Origin: Formicarius rufipectus
Taxonomy: Eukaryota; Chordata; Aves; Passeriformes; Formicariidae
Direction: 5' to 3'
DNA length: 64,000 bases
Assembly: GCA_013399695.1 (NCBI GenBank)
Contig: VXAU01002292.1
Location: 1,913,395-1,977,394 of the forward strand
Under the pieces are notes generated by a model. That model was not told the origin of the DNA and did no database searches. It worked only from the letters and a program-made list of their open reading frames with translations. Positions 1-57,200 of the stretch are shown in pieces; position 1 is the stretch's first letter; every line of letters starts with the position of its first letter. The position numbers and the translations under genes were made by a program.

Positions 1-2245
1 GAAACTGATACGTCTGTGATTCCTCAGAAGAGCAGCTGCTTCTCTTACTCAGTGGTCCTCAAAGTTGTTGGGACTGGAGGCTATATAGTGCCTGCTAAGG
101 GCACTTTCTGATGAATTTTGTAGGGAAGAAGGTAGTAATTCTTACTGAAAGAGTAAACTGTTTATCTAATCAGGATAAACATTTGTTCTGCATAATATTT
201 TGTTGAGATTGCATGCAAGGGCTTAAAGTTGTGTGATGGGCCCATTACTGGAAGAGTCCTATTTATATTTTTTGTCTTATTGGCATATAATATATCTTTC
301 TACTTCATCGTTATGATTTCTCATACCAGTCTTCCCTCTGAACTTTAGCTATGTTTGGGAAAGCTGGATATCCAATTGGTGTGCCTGTGATGAGATAAGG
401 AGGAAAATGGGGATTTTTTTTTTTTTTTTTTTTCTGAAAAAAAGCTATTAAAATGTGCGTTTTCCATATTTGTAAAGTGATTTGGTTGCCTGGTCTAATT
501 TTTTATAGTTTACATTTGAAAATGTTGCCCATGTCATAGTTAATTTTTAATGTATAAGCAAGAAGTGAAAAGGTATTGTTAATCTACAAATGCTTGAAAA
601 CTGATGTTGGAAATTGATTGGACGGAAAAGAAATAGTGATCAAGTAAGAAATAGAGTATTTGTGTACAATGTAACATATAAACTTTGCTTGGATACTGCA
701 GACTACTTTTAAANACATAGGATACCAAACGACTTTCCAATTCTAGTGAAGGAAGTCTTGCTAGATACTTTTTATTCCATTCTGTGAAGTCTTGAGTCTG
801 TGAAGAAATGCAGCTGTGATACGTATCCTGAGTAGCTGGCTTAATCTTGCCTTTGTAGAGTTAGAGAAATCTTGTCTGCAGGTGCTGTTTGTTTTTCAAG
901 TTTTTTAAAACAGTGGGAAGCACTTGGATGTTCATTGGGAAGCAGCTGCTCCAAAGTACTTTGTGTGACCATGACTGATGGGAATATAACTTTAGCACTC
1001 ACTTCTAATAAGTTTTTGTATCCTGGCTAGAGGACTTAAGAGCAAATTTTATAACTTTGATCTAGATTATTTATTACTTATGTAACTGTTCAGTGGGTAT
1101 AGCTCTATATTGCCAAGAAACAAATAGGGTAACATAACCTAAATAGAAATGAACCAGATAGTTTTTGACTTAGCCTGTCAGGAAACTAAACTTCAATGAA
1201 TGAATGCTCTATATTTGACTCCCCTTTTAAATATCTTGAAAGTTCTTGCATTTAAACTGTTGAAAGGTAAAAATAAAGGAAATAATAATATTGCATATAA
1301 ATAGCTGGTATTTGGTCACAATAAAGATAGAAATTCCAGCTTGCTAAGCAGACTGCTTTAGAAATGCCTATTTCCCAACGGTTTCATCTCAGAATTACAT
1401 ACTACTTATATAACATTTACTTAAGGAAGTACTTAAAAATGCAAGCAAATTTTTGGCATACACCTTAGAGGTATATTTGAAAATACACTGTATTTATTGA
1501 TTCTAAAACACAAGAAATTGTGTTACACTTATTTTTTTTGATTGTCTTTTATCTTGACAAGTTGTTGGGTCACAAAGGGGTCATCAGGTTGCTGGTTTTG
1601 CAACATATTGTACAATAGTTTTCAGTTTCTGTTGTTGTGTAGCAGTTCAGACATTAGAAAGATTTGAAACAATGGATAAACTGGTAGTGATGGATAGCAA
1701 AAATATGCTTATCCTTCAATCAGCTCTTCCTCTTGTAGAATTCAGGAGCAAGATAAACATATAATGCAGAGTTTCTGTTTTCTTAGTGGCCTTGGTTATC
1801 CAGAAGATCTGCTATATTATGAAGAGTAAAAGGGAGTTACAGGTTCAAAAGTAATAGCAAAGAAATATTTGTACAAGTTTTAGAATTTTTTAGATACTAA
1901 AACTTTTCAATGTAACTTCCAGACAGTGAAGCATAACAAAAAAAATCAAATACGGGAATTGTTATTTAATGGGAAATATTAATAGTTAAAAGATGAGGGA
2001 TGTGAGAAGAAATAATAAGCAAAAAATTTTAAACAGTTTATTACTCCCAGTTGGTTCTACCTGCATTTAAGTGACTTTCTTTTAGCCTTCTGTAACTTGA
2101 ACTATGAGGGTGTAAGACAATTTTATGTAAAGATTTTCTGTTGAGTGTAATCTGTACATAGAATTGCTCTTGTCTTTATGTCAATACAGATTAGGTTTGT
2201 AAAATAGTCTTGTTATAGGTTTTCTCTTTTTTATTTTATTCTTAG
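1..2245 (+). other. 3' end of HACE1 intron 3 (upstream exons outside window)
   Basis: No coding sequence seen. It holds a T20 run at 414-433, one unresolved base at 714 and a T/C-rich stretch before the acceptor AG at 2244-2245. The preceding HACE1 exon, ending in the first two bases of an Asn codon, must lie left of base 1. Confidence 0.8.
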
Positions 2246-45786
<43,541 letters not shown>

Positions 45787-46590
45787 TGAAGCCTAGGAAA
45801 CTCATCTCACTGCTAATGTGCAATTTTGAGTGACAGGAGTAATTTGGAAACTGTCAATAGAGAAGCAACTTAGATGCTGCTGCCCATTGACAAGGCTGGG
45901 CTTCAGAATTCGCACAGGATCATCAGCTTTCCCTCCATTATTGTGTTGTCAGGGTAGCTTTGATACCATCACAGCAAACTTCTCAGTATGCTGTATTTTC
46001 ATTTTTTAAAATTACAAATCTGTATGGAAATCAGTTTACATGCTTTTCATTATTACTTCAGTCTGAGAAAGTTTGTTGTAATCTCTTTCCACAGTTTACT
46101 TTTGATTTCCAACTATGTGGTTGAATGACATTTGCATTGCAGTTTACTTTGCACTCAGACAGAACACTGCTAATGGGCAGAGTTGTACTTTATGCCTTGT
46201 TGCATGTGAAAGTGCCATTTATTTTTGCAAAGACCACTACAGAAAGTTCATTTGGGATATTGTACAGTAAATCAGAGCTGATGTATTTTCCATTTCTTTG
46301 CATAGTAAGATAAAGAAAATTTTATAACTTTTTAGTATTGTATATAATATGTAAAGATTAGACTGTTATGATTGGGAAAAATAACAGATTGAGTTTATCT
46401 AATTTATATTAGAATTTACACTATATTCTACTAAATATTTAAAGTATTTGTGACTTTATAGTCAACTTGCAGTTTAGAATTTGTAAATGTTATTTAAGAT
46501 CTATATCCATTGTTTGACTGCCTTTGCTTTCCTTGTCATAACTGTATGTTCAAAAGGTATTATTAAATTTTGGTATTTTAACCAGAATCT
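45787..46590 (+). other. HACE1: HACE1 3'UTR (to first strong polyadenylation site)
   Basis: About 0.8 kb of AT-rich sequence after the stop, ending at a predicted cleavage site roughly 15-25 bases after ATTAAA at 46562-46567. Longer isoforms using later AATAAA hexamers (48487, 50738) are possible, but I cannot test them from sequence. It includes a Pumilio-type motif (46339-46346). Confidence 0.6.
46339..46346 (+). promoter_or_regulatory. Pumilio-type element UGUAUAUA in 3'UTR
   Basis: TGTATATA fits the PUM1/PUM2 consensus UGUANAUA and lies about 220 bases upstream of the predicted polyadenylation signal. An 8-base match in AT-rich DNA can arise by chance. Confidence 0.35.
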
Positions 46591-46620
46591 GAATATGACA
46601 AGTCTGTGTGTTTCTGTGGA
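46562..46620 (+). promoter_or_regulatory. Polyadenylation signal ATTAAA with GU-rich downstream element
   Basis: ATTAAA at 46562-46567, the commonest variant hexamer, is followed 33 bases later by the GU-rich AGTCTGTGTGTTTCTGTGG (46601-46619). Signal, spacing and downstream element fit a functional cleavage site for HACE1. Confidence 0.6.
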
Positions 46621-49600
46621 TGGATTATTCTTTTTTTCCCCCTGGATATTATTAATCTTTATATATCTTGAATTGTCATGGAAGCAGCATTTAAGAAGTC
46701 ACAGTGTATGGATGGACATAAACAGATGCATAAGGAAGGAAGTTGAGCTTATGAGGTTAATTGACAACAATATAATTGTTATAATGTCATGTCAAAATTT
46801 GTGTAGAATTAGAATTTATTACTCAAATAATACACAAAAATACACACCAAGGGTTAATCAGCATGTGTTTTTGGTAAGTAGCTGCATGTGTTGTCTTGAT
46901 GATACTATGGCATAACTGCTTTTCTAGGGACCCTGAGGTAAGTCTATATTATTGTTTTGATTCAGGCTAGGAGTGTTTTTTTGGTGGTTGATGCATTTTT
47001 TTCAGTTGAGAGTGTATTTTTTTCTTTGTAAATTAAGCTGGTCATCCCAGCTTGTCATGCTTTTGCTTCGGAGAATGCAAACTGAAATCTGTCCAGACGA
47101 AACTAAACAGAAAAACATGATCCAAAAGTGTACCAGATGCTAGTGGATGAACATCAGATTTATGTCTGCAAGGCTTAAATGATCTGAAGAGCTGATTTGA
47201 AGAGTTCGTAAATTAATTCAGACATAGCAAACTCTCGAAAATGTGTCAATTTTAAATTTCAGCTCTGCAGCAGAAACTGTTTCCTACTGATCCATTCATG
47301 TTTTCCTGTATTAAGTTCTAGTACATGTGTGGCCTGAGTTCAGCAGCCAGTCTGTCTAGGCTGCTTACTTAGTGCTGGGGTTTTTCAGATTTTACTTATT
47401 TTAATCTAAAGCATACATAAGCATACAAGAGAGAAATCCATGGACCATCTGACTCTTTGCGTCTTTCAACAGCAATATTCCTTTGGGCTAAACTTTAGAC
47501 ATGGACTTACTAGTTTTATTTTCTTTCTGATTCTGTTGTGCACATGTGTAAATGTTGGTTTAAATTGTTAGGTGGAGTCTATGGCTGCAGCTTAAGAAGG
47601 ATACTGGTTTTAGTAAGCAGAAAGAGCCCACTGTTCCGGTAGAGCAGTCCAGTTAAAGCTGGTTACCTGTTGCTTCAGTCAGCAGAGAAATTCTGTTCTT
47701 CTATGGCATGCTCTAGGAAGCTTAGGCTGTTTTAGATAGGTTGGATTTTTGAGGTTGTTTGGGGTTTTAGTGTTAAATCCCAGTTATCTTTGATCCTTCA
47801 GTTTGTATTTTGCTTTTTTGCACAGCTCGACCATGCTTGGTTCCCTCGTTCTAAAACCTATTTTATTATGTGCCTCGGCAAGGTAGTTTGATAGCAGGAC
47901 AGTGTTTTAAGCATTACAAGGTATTTGTAGGAACTAGGTAGTTGGCTTTTTTTAATGTGAAACTGGGATTTTTGTCTTTATAAGGTTTTACTGTAAATAT
48001 GGTTGTTCATTAACTACTATGTAATCTCTGATTTTTTTTTTTTTAATTTTTATTTTTTTTTCCCATTTCACTTGTTTATAGTACTATACAGCAGTTTGCA
48101 AGAAGTCAAAACCTTGCATTCTCCTCCTGCATGGTGTTGAGTAAGGGTATGATAAGGGAGAAAGAAGGGAAAAAAATTGTTTGTTTGTTTTTCTGTAGTA
48201 TCCTGTAGATGGCATAGGTATCAACAAACTGAATATGGTCTCAAACAGTATGTCTAAAATGCTTGGAAGCTGGTTTTGAAATGTAACAGAGCATAGTTCC
48301 AATGTGCTCAAGTTTGCTATGGCTGGGAGATCTGTCATAGAAACAGCCTCACAAATGGTGAAGCAGATTACTCTGTGCCAATGTTAGTCTTGTCCTCTGT
48401 GAAGTATCTTGTACTATTTCTTATAATGTTTGTACTGCTTACCCCCATAATGGATCAGAATGAAATCCTTTTAAAATCCTTCTGTAATAAAATAGCGTGA
48501 TGAAATTATGTAGAAAATGGGAATAGGGGTCTTGATACTGAAGTTTTAGTATAACATCAACCTTATTTGAACAATTTTTTTTTTTCTGCTGAAACTCTTG
48601 AACAATGCTGTTGGCTGTAGCTGACCATGTGAAGTTGGCATAAGTTAATTACTGCATTGAAACAGTGTTTTTAGGACACCTGTGCCCTATTAGCAACAGA
48701 GTATGAAAAGCCTGTTGCGAAACTGTACCTTAATACAGCTTATAGTTCAGAATGATTAATTGGTTTGTATTTGTTCTCTCCCACTGTGCCAGAACAAGGC
48801 AGAGTGAATGTTTTGTCTCCGAAAGAACAGAACAGATGTCTTGTCAGATCATAGATCATGAGTGCTCATTAACTTTTATTATCTTTATGAAATGTTAGAT
48901 AGCAAAGCCTAGTTTTTGATGCTTGAAAATGTGTTGTGCATCTAATGTTGCAAAACCATTAAAACCATAAACTGTGAAATGTAGCTTAATGACTTCTACT
49001 GTATGTTCCATAGTGAAATAAGACTGAAAATGAAATGGGAGAAAAGGTGGTTGGCCAGGTTTTTCCAGAGACTTGCAGACTTCCCCATGTACAGTAGAGA
49101 AAAACACTAGGATCACCTCTGTTTTGAAATCATGTGAACTCTCTATTTAGGAAAACTCAAATTTATAATTTTAGTTTATTTGGACAGTTATTCAAGTCAA
49201 ATGAGCTGATTCACCTCTGCAAGTACAGCCCAAGTAGTGTCTCAGAAGCCTTCCACTTCCAGACCTGAGCAGGAGCTCTTTTCATGATGTCCAACCTGGA
49301 TGCATGGGATGTAGACCAGTGAAAGAGGAGAATATTGCTCAGACTGTTTTTCTAAACCGTATTTGTCACTCACAAAGGCAGACATGCAATGCTCTGTGTA
49401 GGTGTTCTTCCAAGTCTTAATGTGTATTACTTACTGGGTTTCTAGTAATACTCTGTGATGGTGCACAGGAGTCAGATGCAAAAATTGAACCAAATGACTT
49501 GAAATTCTTGCAGGAAACATAGTGGGTTGACTTTTGACTCTGGAAGAAAGCAATCTTTGCAGTTCTCCCTGAACACAAGAGCATCCAGTAACCATTCCAA

Positions 49601-52600
49601 AGAGTGTTTAAGAATATTACTAAAATACTAAAAGATACTGAAAAAATAGCATATTTTATTTTCTAATACAACATTTGTCCTGATACTTTCAAAAAGTCCA
49701 GTGAATTTACACTGGAGTTTTTTGGTTTTGGCACCTTTATAAAGCAGGAAGACAGCTGTGATAGCAAAGCTTATCTTAAACTTAGCTTATTCTTCTTGTA
49801 ACGTCACTGCAGTCTCCAGAGTGTAGACAATCTGTACCTTAAATGGCTTATCTGTAAAAATAATGGTGTTTTCCCAAGTTGCTATTTTTGCTTCTATATC
49901 TTAGCTTCTAGGAAGTGGTTTTTATCTGGGGAAAGGAAAGGCAGAAGAGGAGGCTTCCTGGCCTGATGATGAGGGAAGAAGAGGAGAAAGGTCAGATCAA
50001 ATATGGTAATGCTGGTAGTTTAAGAAAGCAGTCTTCCTTAAAGGAAAGTCTTCCCCACTTTGAGATTAGGTCTCTCACTCTTCCTTTAAATAAGTGAGCA
50101 TGAGCATGCATGGTCTGTTCTTCTGGACCTTTTTGGAAATGGACTGGGGAGCTTTGAAGGTCTTTTGGTGATGTTGATCCCTCTCTCCTACTAGTCTTTC
50201 CTACTCCTTGACTCCTGTAGTTCTGTGTTGTGCAGTCTCCAAGGACCAGAACAGAGAAGTTGGCCCCAGAAAGGTGCTGCCCTCTGTCCCTAAGGCCTTC
50301 CTTTCCAGCCACATCCTGCCTGCTTGTCTGGCCATTGGTGTTTGAGGCATAGCAATGCATTAACTCCTTACTGCTTGGGCTTGTACAATTGCCACCAAAA
50401 GCATCTGGAATGTGATGCAGCTATTGAAGAGAGGAGCACAAGAAGGCATTTTCAGTTTTTCAGGTTTTGAAAGCTAGTTTCTTGATAGCTTCCATGCTAT
50501 ATTTTATTTAAGATATAACAATAAGGCAACAATATATATTAAATATACAATTTACATAAACCCAAAACACTTCAAAATATATATATTTGTATATATATAC
50601 AGTAAATTTTTTATATATATATATATTTGTATATATATACAGTAAAATCCTACATGCCAGAGTGTTTTAGTCTGTGGAGATTTTGTTTTCCTTTTTTTAT
50701 TGCTACTAACTGGATGATTGGGTTTTTTTATACATTAAATAAAAGGCGTTCAATTTTAGGCCTGTAGCTGGGAAATTTGCATATATGTTTGTGTTTTCCT
50801 TGCCTTCATTTTGAAACAGTTGATGAGGTTTTCACTTAGGCTGTTGAAATTTCTGTATGCAACTGTGACAGAATTTTTGGCATGTCCATAGAAGAGCATT
50901 TGTCCAGTTAAGAAATAAAATCAGTCAACTACTAAACTGATGCTAAGAACCAAAGCTTTAAATCAACTAGATTAAACCTCCTCAGGGATTCTTGAGTTGT
51001 AAAGATAAGTGCTTTCCAAGTCAGAACATCTGTTTTTATCCAGACTTGCTATAGATAATCGTACAACTGATAGACCAGAGACTGTGATACATGTCTTATA
51101 GACATGCTCGTCAATTCAACAACTCTTTTACACTCTAAGGACAGTAACAGAGTTAATATACTTCTGTGGGACTAGCTGTTGTTTAGAGGCAGTAGGAATC
51201 AAACTGCGTAAGGAAACCTAGTGTAAGGTTACTGGCTTACTCTTAGGTTGTTAACTCTAGGGTTAACCTAAAGTTGCTGGCTAGTTTAATTTGAAAATAG
51301 CTTTATACAGTTAGGTAGATTGAAACATTCTAGTTTTGTGTATGAAACAGTATTTCTTATTTCAGTTTTTAAAATCTGCATGTAATTTGAACTAATATAT
51401 TAATAAGCACTGAATTAAGATAGAACGAACCTTTGATTTGGGTTTAAAAGTGGCATTATTGCAGGTCTTAGCATACATGGCATGTCATCTAGTTGGAGCA
51501 TGTTATTTTTAAAATGCTCACTTAATATGCTTCAAATGCTACAAATAGGCTCAGAACACCAACGAGAAGAGCTGCAATGACCTAATGAAATATTTCTCCT
51601 GAAATCAGTGTCATTTTTGTGTCAATCAGTGTAAAATGTCTCTCATCAGAAACATTTTGGTGTCCGTATATTGATACATTTTCTCTTACAACAGAAACCT
51701 CCCAGTTTCTTACCCAGATTTTTCCTGATCTTTTTCTCTGAAGGTAACATATAACCACTGATAGGAATAGCAAATAATATCCCTATATATGCAAGTTTTT
51801 TTCCATGAGAAACTGTTAAAAAAAAAAAAAAAAGGCGCTAATCTGATTAGAGATTGGTTAATGCTGAAAGGTGTAGAAATTGAGCAGAAGTGCAAACACT
51901 ATGAAGGCTTGTGTCCCTGAGCTTGCTGTTTGCAGCTGTATATACTTGCTGCATTAAGTGCTTGTGACATTCTGTGCCAAGAGTTCAACTGTTCAGTTTC
52001 ATACAGCGCCAAGTGATTCATCGGGATTATTAGTATTCTCCTGAGATAGCTTCACCATAGTGATTGTCTCTGACAGATCAGTTTGCTTAGATTAAAAAGC
52101 AATTGTTGCTGTCTAGTCAAATTTATAACCTTTGGTAAAGGGAAACTGAACCCTAGTGCTGTCCAGTATATAAAAACCCCTTAGTCTACAAATTACCTGG
52201 ATTGGAAAGAAAACTGGATACTTGAAGGGTGATACTAGTTACATGCACACAGGCAAAGATTTCACAGGTATCTAATACACAGCTTGTCTGTGCTTGTAAG
52301 TTTATTCTGATGTATTTAGGTGAATCTATAAGCACTGTTTTAGAGGAATTCTTCTAATTGTTGTCTTTGTGGAAATAAAGTGGTGCAACTATTGATTGGT
52401 ATTTGGATGCCTGTGGATGTTAAGTGCAGTGTGGCTTTTAGGTGTATGTCAGCTAAAGGATGGGACTGTACTACAGGGAATCTAAATGCCCTAATAGATT
52501 AGACCTGGTGAGGTGGCCTGCAGACAACTGCTGTGCTTTACCTCTGATTTGTGGCCCATATTAGTAATGCTCTTAGGTGTAAGACCGTAAGCAAGAGAAA

Positions 52601-54200
52601 AGAGAAAATAAATGGTAGACACAAATACTTCTGAAAGTGAAGAGTATCTTCAGGGAAGAGGTGAGTTGTGTCCTGAGTATAAATGTGGAATAACAGGAGT
52701 GTTTCAACAACAGATATGTCATTCAGCTGGCGGATGGAAAAAGTGCCTGAGCCTCCTAGAGATGTAATCCTTTTTTCTTCCTCACCTGGTCTGAAGGCTG
52801 CACTGTGCTGTCACTGAGACTAGGAAGACTGGTCCATCTCGACCAGAAGGGTTGCTGGAGAATGGTGGATTTTCTTTATCTGATAATGTTTAATGCCTGC
52901 TCAGAATGAGCCTTCTGCTGACCTGTCAGTTTGATATATCTTCCCCCTGCCACCCCCACCATGCCTTAAGGTAGATTTTTTTGGCATGCTGAAGTAAGTT
53001 AAGCTTCTGCTGAAAGGGCACCGCTTCAGACTGTATGTGAGAAGAGGCTCCCTTCTGTGCAAGCACAGTGACATGCTTAACTGTTGAAATGTGTCTCTAA
53101 TTTAAGAAAATTCCAAATATGAACTCCATGAGCAGAACATGAGGAGGTTAAATAACTGGATCAATGCTTTTGGTCCTTAGCTGTTTGGCATTTTTGGCAT
53201 TTTTAGAAGCACCTTGTTTATGTTGTCTGTTTGATTTGAAAATCATCTGTGTGCCTTTTTGGTACAAAAAAAAATAAAAGTGATCAGTGTTAGTGTTCCT
53301 TTCCTTGCTACAATCATTCTCCTGACTTGGAAGTACCTCATACACAAAGGTTGCAAATCTGTTTGAATGAAACTTAGGTAGATGTTCCTTTCTTTGTTTT
53401 GGTTGGGAGTCATTGTGGAAGTATTTTATTTTAGCCTCCAGTCTTGACTGGATTGTGGCAATTTAAGAAGCAATTTAAGAACTGTGTTGGAAAGACCAGG
53501 CAAACATACTTGCAGTCTTTTCTATGCATTACACTTCCGGTGTATTTGCTGATGATTTCTGGTAATGTTACCAGAGAAATTGACTGAAATAATAGAAACG
53601 TATGAGTGAATAACTGTGATAAACTTTAATGTAAAGCTATATATTCTCTAAGGTGCAATAATACTTTTATAAAAATTGTCCAAGTGTCCAGATGCGTGTA
53701 ATTAGAACTCATAGCTATATGTACTTTGTGTGTGTGTAAATGTCTGAAGAAAAGCTTTTCCGTACTGTCTTTTAGAGAAAAAACATCCCCACCTTTGATA
53801 GTGTCTTGCACTGTGGGACTGTTGGTTTTGTTTCCACTTCTGCATCTGTCTTACCTCTAGTACCAAGCTTCTCTGTTACTCAGTCTTGACTGATTTGATG
53901 TGAGTTCACCAGGGGCTTTCACTCTGTCATGTATCTTTGTGCTTAACAGACAGCAAAGTTCAATGGACAGGCAGATGACACAGAGACTGCCGAGGCTCAC
54001 ATTTGATGTCTGTGTCTGCCAGAGACCCCCTTTGTAACCTTAGTAAATCTCTTCATGTGTCTGTACATAGGCCCATGCTATTATAGTTAGACTGCAAACT
54101 TCTGAAGGAGGGAGACAGCCTTTGTGTCTCCCATAGAGCAGATGAGTTTGGTACGGATATGTGGAAGTATCCAGATGTAGTGTCTGTATTTTTACCCAGG
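46621..54200. other. Downstream of HACE1: no gene recognised (first half)
   Basis: AT-rich non-coding DNA, possibly including extended 3'UTR as far as AATAAA at 48487 or 50738. Simple sequence: T-runs near 48032-48060, an AT-rich duplication at 50577-50646 and A16 at 51818-51833. Open frames (the longest about 120 codons on the minus strand at 49992-50360) have no family features. Confidence 0.6.
50577..50646. repeat. Direct duplication of a 30-bp AT-rich unit (40-bp period)
   Basis: The 30 bases at 50577-50606 recur exactly at 50617-50646; each unit has TATATTTGTATATATATACA at its core followed by GTAAA. The units are themselves nearly self-complementary TA alternations. A recent duplication or an unstable AT-rich minisatellite. 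Confidence 0.85.
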
Positions 54201-57200
54201 GTTTAATTCTGATCCTTGGAGGCAGTCCTTGAGTGGGGCCTCAGGAGTCTACTTGCTTTTCCATCTTGTCCATCCTGCTGAGCCTTTCTGGCAGCTGGAG
54301 CAAACTGGAGCAGATGGCTATCATAAACATGCAGTTAGGAAACCTCTGTATCTTGAAAATGCTGTTGAGAGCTCAACAGCAACAAATTTTGAAAATGGTA
54401 ACAGAAGGACTTGGGATCAACCAAACACTCTCCAAGGCTTGTTCCTGCTTCAGTGTCTTATCCTACCCCATCACCTCAACTATATACTTGCAACGAGTAT
54501 GATTTTTAGTTTAATAAAACAAAGCTCAATACCTGTGTTTTAGCAGGTTTCGTCAAACTCCTGAGCTATTTTTATCCAGTAATGCATTGATATTGTGCTT
54601 TACAGCCCACTATTACTGTGATTGGTGTAGGAACATGTCTCCTGCTTTTGTAAAAAATTTTCCTGGAGGAGAAAGGTGAGTTGGGTTTTGGTGCTTTCTA
54701 CAACTTGGAAAGCAGGTTCTGGACAGTGTAAAGACAAGCAAGTGTTGTTTGTGCTGTTTGATTCTGTACTTATTTATAAGATGAACACTTACATACATGA
54801 AAAGACTTGAACCTCTGTGTTTGAAGTAGGCAGCACTTAAAGAAAAAAGCAAAACATTTTGGGGAACAACGGTGGAGAGTTCCTTGATTTTCCAGAAATG
54901 TGCCAATCTCTTCATGCAGAATGCTATCCTGCAGCCCTACAGAGATGATGCTTTTTTAGAACATACCTTATTTTTCTGTGGCTGTGAAATATCAGATCTT
55001 TAAATTTTATGCCATCCTCCCCTTCAGACAAATCAAATTTCACAGCATCAGGAGGGTTTCTGAGCAGTATAGAAGGCAGGATCCAAAGCAGTAAACCAGC
55101 AAAAAATCTTCAGGGTCTGAAGGTCTCTAATTTTGAAGGTGATGTATAGCTGTGTGGTGATTTATGCCAAACATCAACTCCTACCAACCCTAAAAGAGGA
55201 GTGCCAAGTATTTAAAATGTTTTCATTGATTTTGCTGCCTCAGGATAGCTATTTACTCTGATCCTGGACCATAAAGCTGTGCTAATTCAGTATGTCTGAA
55301 CCTGCTTAAGTTAGGGAACTTAATTACTATGACATTTTTGTCCTATCCCTGTAGGATATCAGGCCTTAAAACTGTCAAAGACCAGACTAAATATGGGTCA
55401 TCCTGTTCATCAGACTCATGTAACTTGGTGGGTAAGGGGAAGTTTCTATTCAGAAACCTTTGCTGATCTTTGAGATGTGCTTGGCTTTTAAATTTTGGGT
55501 AAAAGCATAATTTTTATCAATGACTTGTTTAAGAAAATTGTCTCTGACTTGTAAATTGATATAAGTTGCTGGAATTGGAAGATCATGTTATATGCCTCTA
55601 ATGAATAGTATTTCATACAGGGATAAATTAGTCTAAATCCTCTTTCCTCTAATGAACTTAGTATTTATATATTAGCCCTTTCTTCACTGACAGCTGTCTA
55701 TGGAAGCTGTGGATTTGAACTTTCAGTAAAGTGCTTTGTCATTTCCTCACACTTTTGATTACTGGATTTTCTTTTTATTGCCAAACTGCTGTATTATGTT
55801 CTGAGCAGTGACTTGTCTAAATCTTTACTGAATTCAGGTAATACAAATGAGGACCCTTATCTTCAAGGAGTCTTTTACTCTCTTTAGATTCTCTTTCTCC
55901 ATGTATAAGAGCACCCTGAAATATGAGAGGTAGCATCTGCCCTACATTACATATTTTTACACGTAGTCTTGAGGAGTTCTTAAAATCCTGAATTTTAGAG
56001 GAGAATGTGTTTCTCCTTCTGTTGTCCTAAGACCGTATTTTCTCTTTATTACTGTATCTCACTTATGGTAGGAAAAGACTTTGATCAGCAGTCTCCAGGG
56101 AGAGCAACAGTGTTTTAAAAAGTAATTTCTTCTATTTATCAGAGAGTACCTCAGGCAAGCTGGGGAAGAAGTTTCCACAGAAATGTGGTGTGCTCAGGCT
56201 GCTGAATGCACCATCTACTTATTTCAGAGCTGGGGCTGTGAACATCTCAAATGTGTCAGCAAAACAGCTTTACTTAAAAGATGATAAAATTAATGTCTTG
56301 AGGGAATAGCTTGATGGGCAAACAAAGGCACTATAAAAACTATTGAGTTTCCTTAAGGTGCATTGATGGGAACAGGCTGCTTTTATATCTAATTGTTTGC
56401 AGAAGCTGCAGGAGAGCTGCTGCAATGCTAACCTGAGGTTTGCCAGCTCTGGGATTTGCTCCCCCTTTCTCCCCAGCCTAGTGGCTGCAGCCTCCCTTCT
56501 CTGTTTCTTTTCCTTTACTCTTTTTTTGTCCACCTACTCTAACCTTTCCCTGGTTTTTTATTGAATTAGATCCTTCCGTTTGTCACAAAGAAAGCAGATC
56601 AAAAAGCAAGAGCTCTGTTTTGTGGAAACACTTCAGTTATATTTTTTGCTCTGCATCAAATCTTATTTAATTCCTTCCACTAGAAGCAGCCAGTAGTCTG
56701 AGAGATATTCTTTACCATATCCTCCTCAGCTGGCTCCTATTGCTTGCTTTGTGTGTGTATGAGACTGCTTTCCCCGGTATATGCATTACACACGTCTCTG
56801 CATCAGCCTTGAGAAATGTTTACAATAAACTTTCCTTCTCTACATAGCTTTCACAATTATTTCCAGTTTACATGGTCACCTCTAACTGAAGATCAGCTAC
56901 GAGGACAGATGCTTTAATGGTTGGGACATTCCAGCAGTGATGAAGGTCATGGTGATGTTGGAGGAGACTCTGAGACGCATGTCATAGTAGAAACAATAAT
57001 GTTTAAGGCAAGTCAGTTCTGAACAGTTAGTGAAGGTCAGCTAAAATTAAACTTGAGGCAACAGTCACTTATAATGAATCTTGCTCCAGTCTTGCTGTGC
57101 GGTTGGTTGTATTCAGTCATTACACCATGTTTCCCAGCTGAACTTAAAAGGTAACACCATCCTTCTCATGCTAGAGCCTCTCCCGAAGAAAAGGCTTTGT

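Noticed and set aside
46487..46915. 142-codon open frame just after HACE1
   Set aside because: It spans the predicted polyadenylation site, is rich in hydrophobic residues as expected from AT-rich sequence, and matches no family I know.
54229..54543. Two overlapping + frames of 104 and 89 codons
   Set aside because: No recognisable domain, no splice signals or CpG promoter, and overlapping frames of similar length suggest chance.
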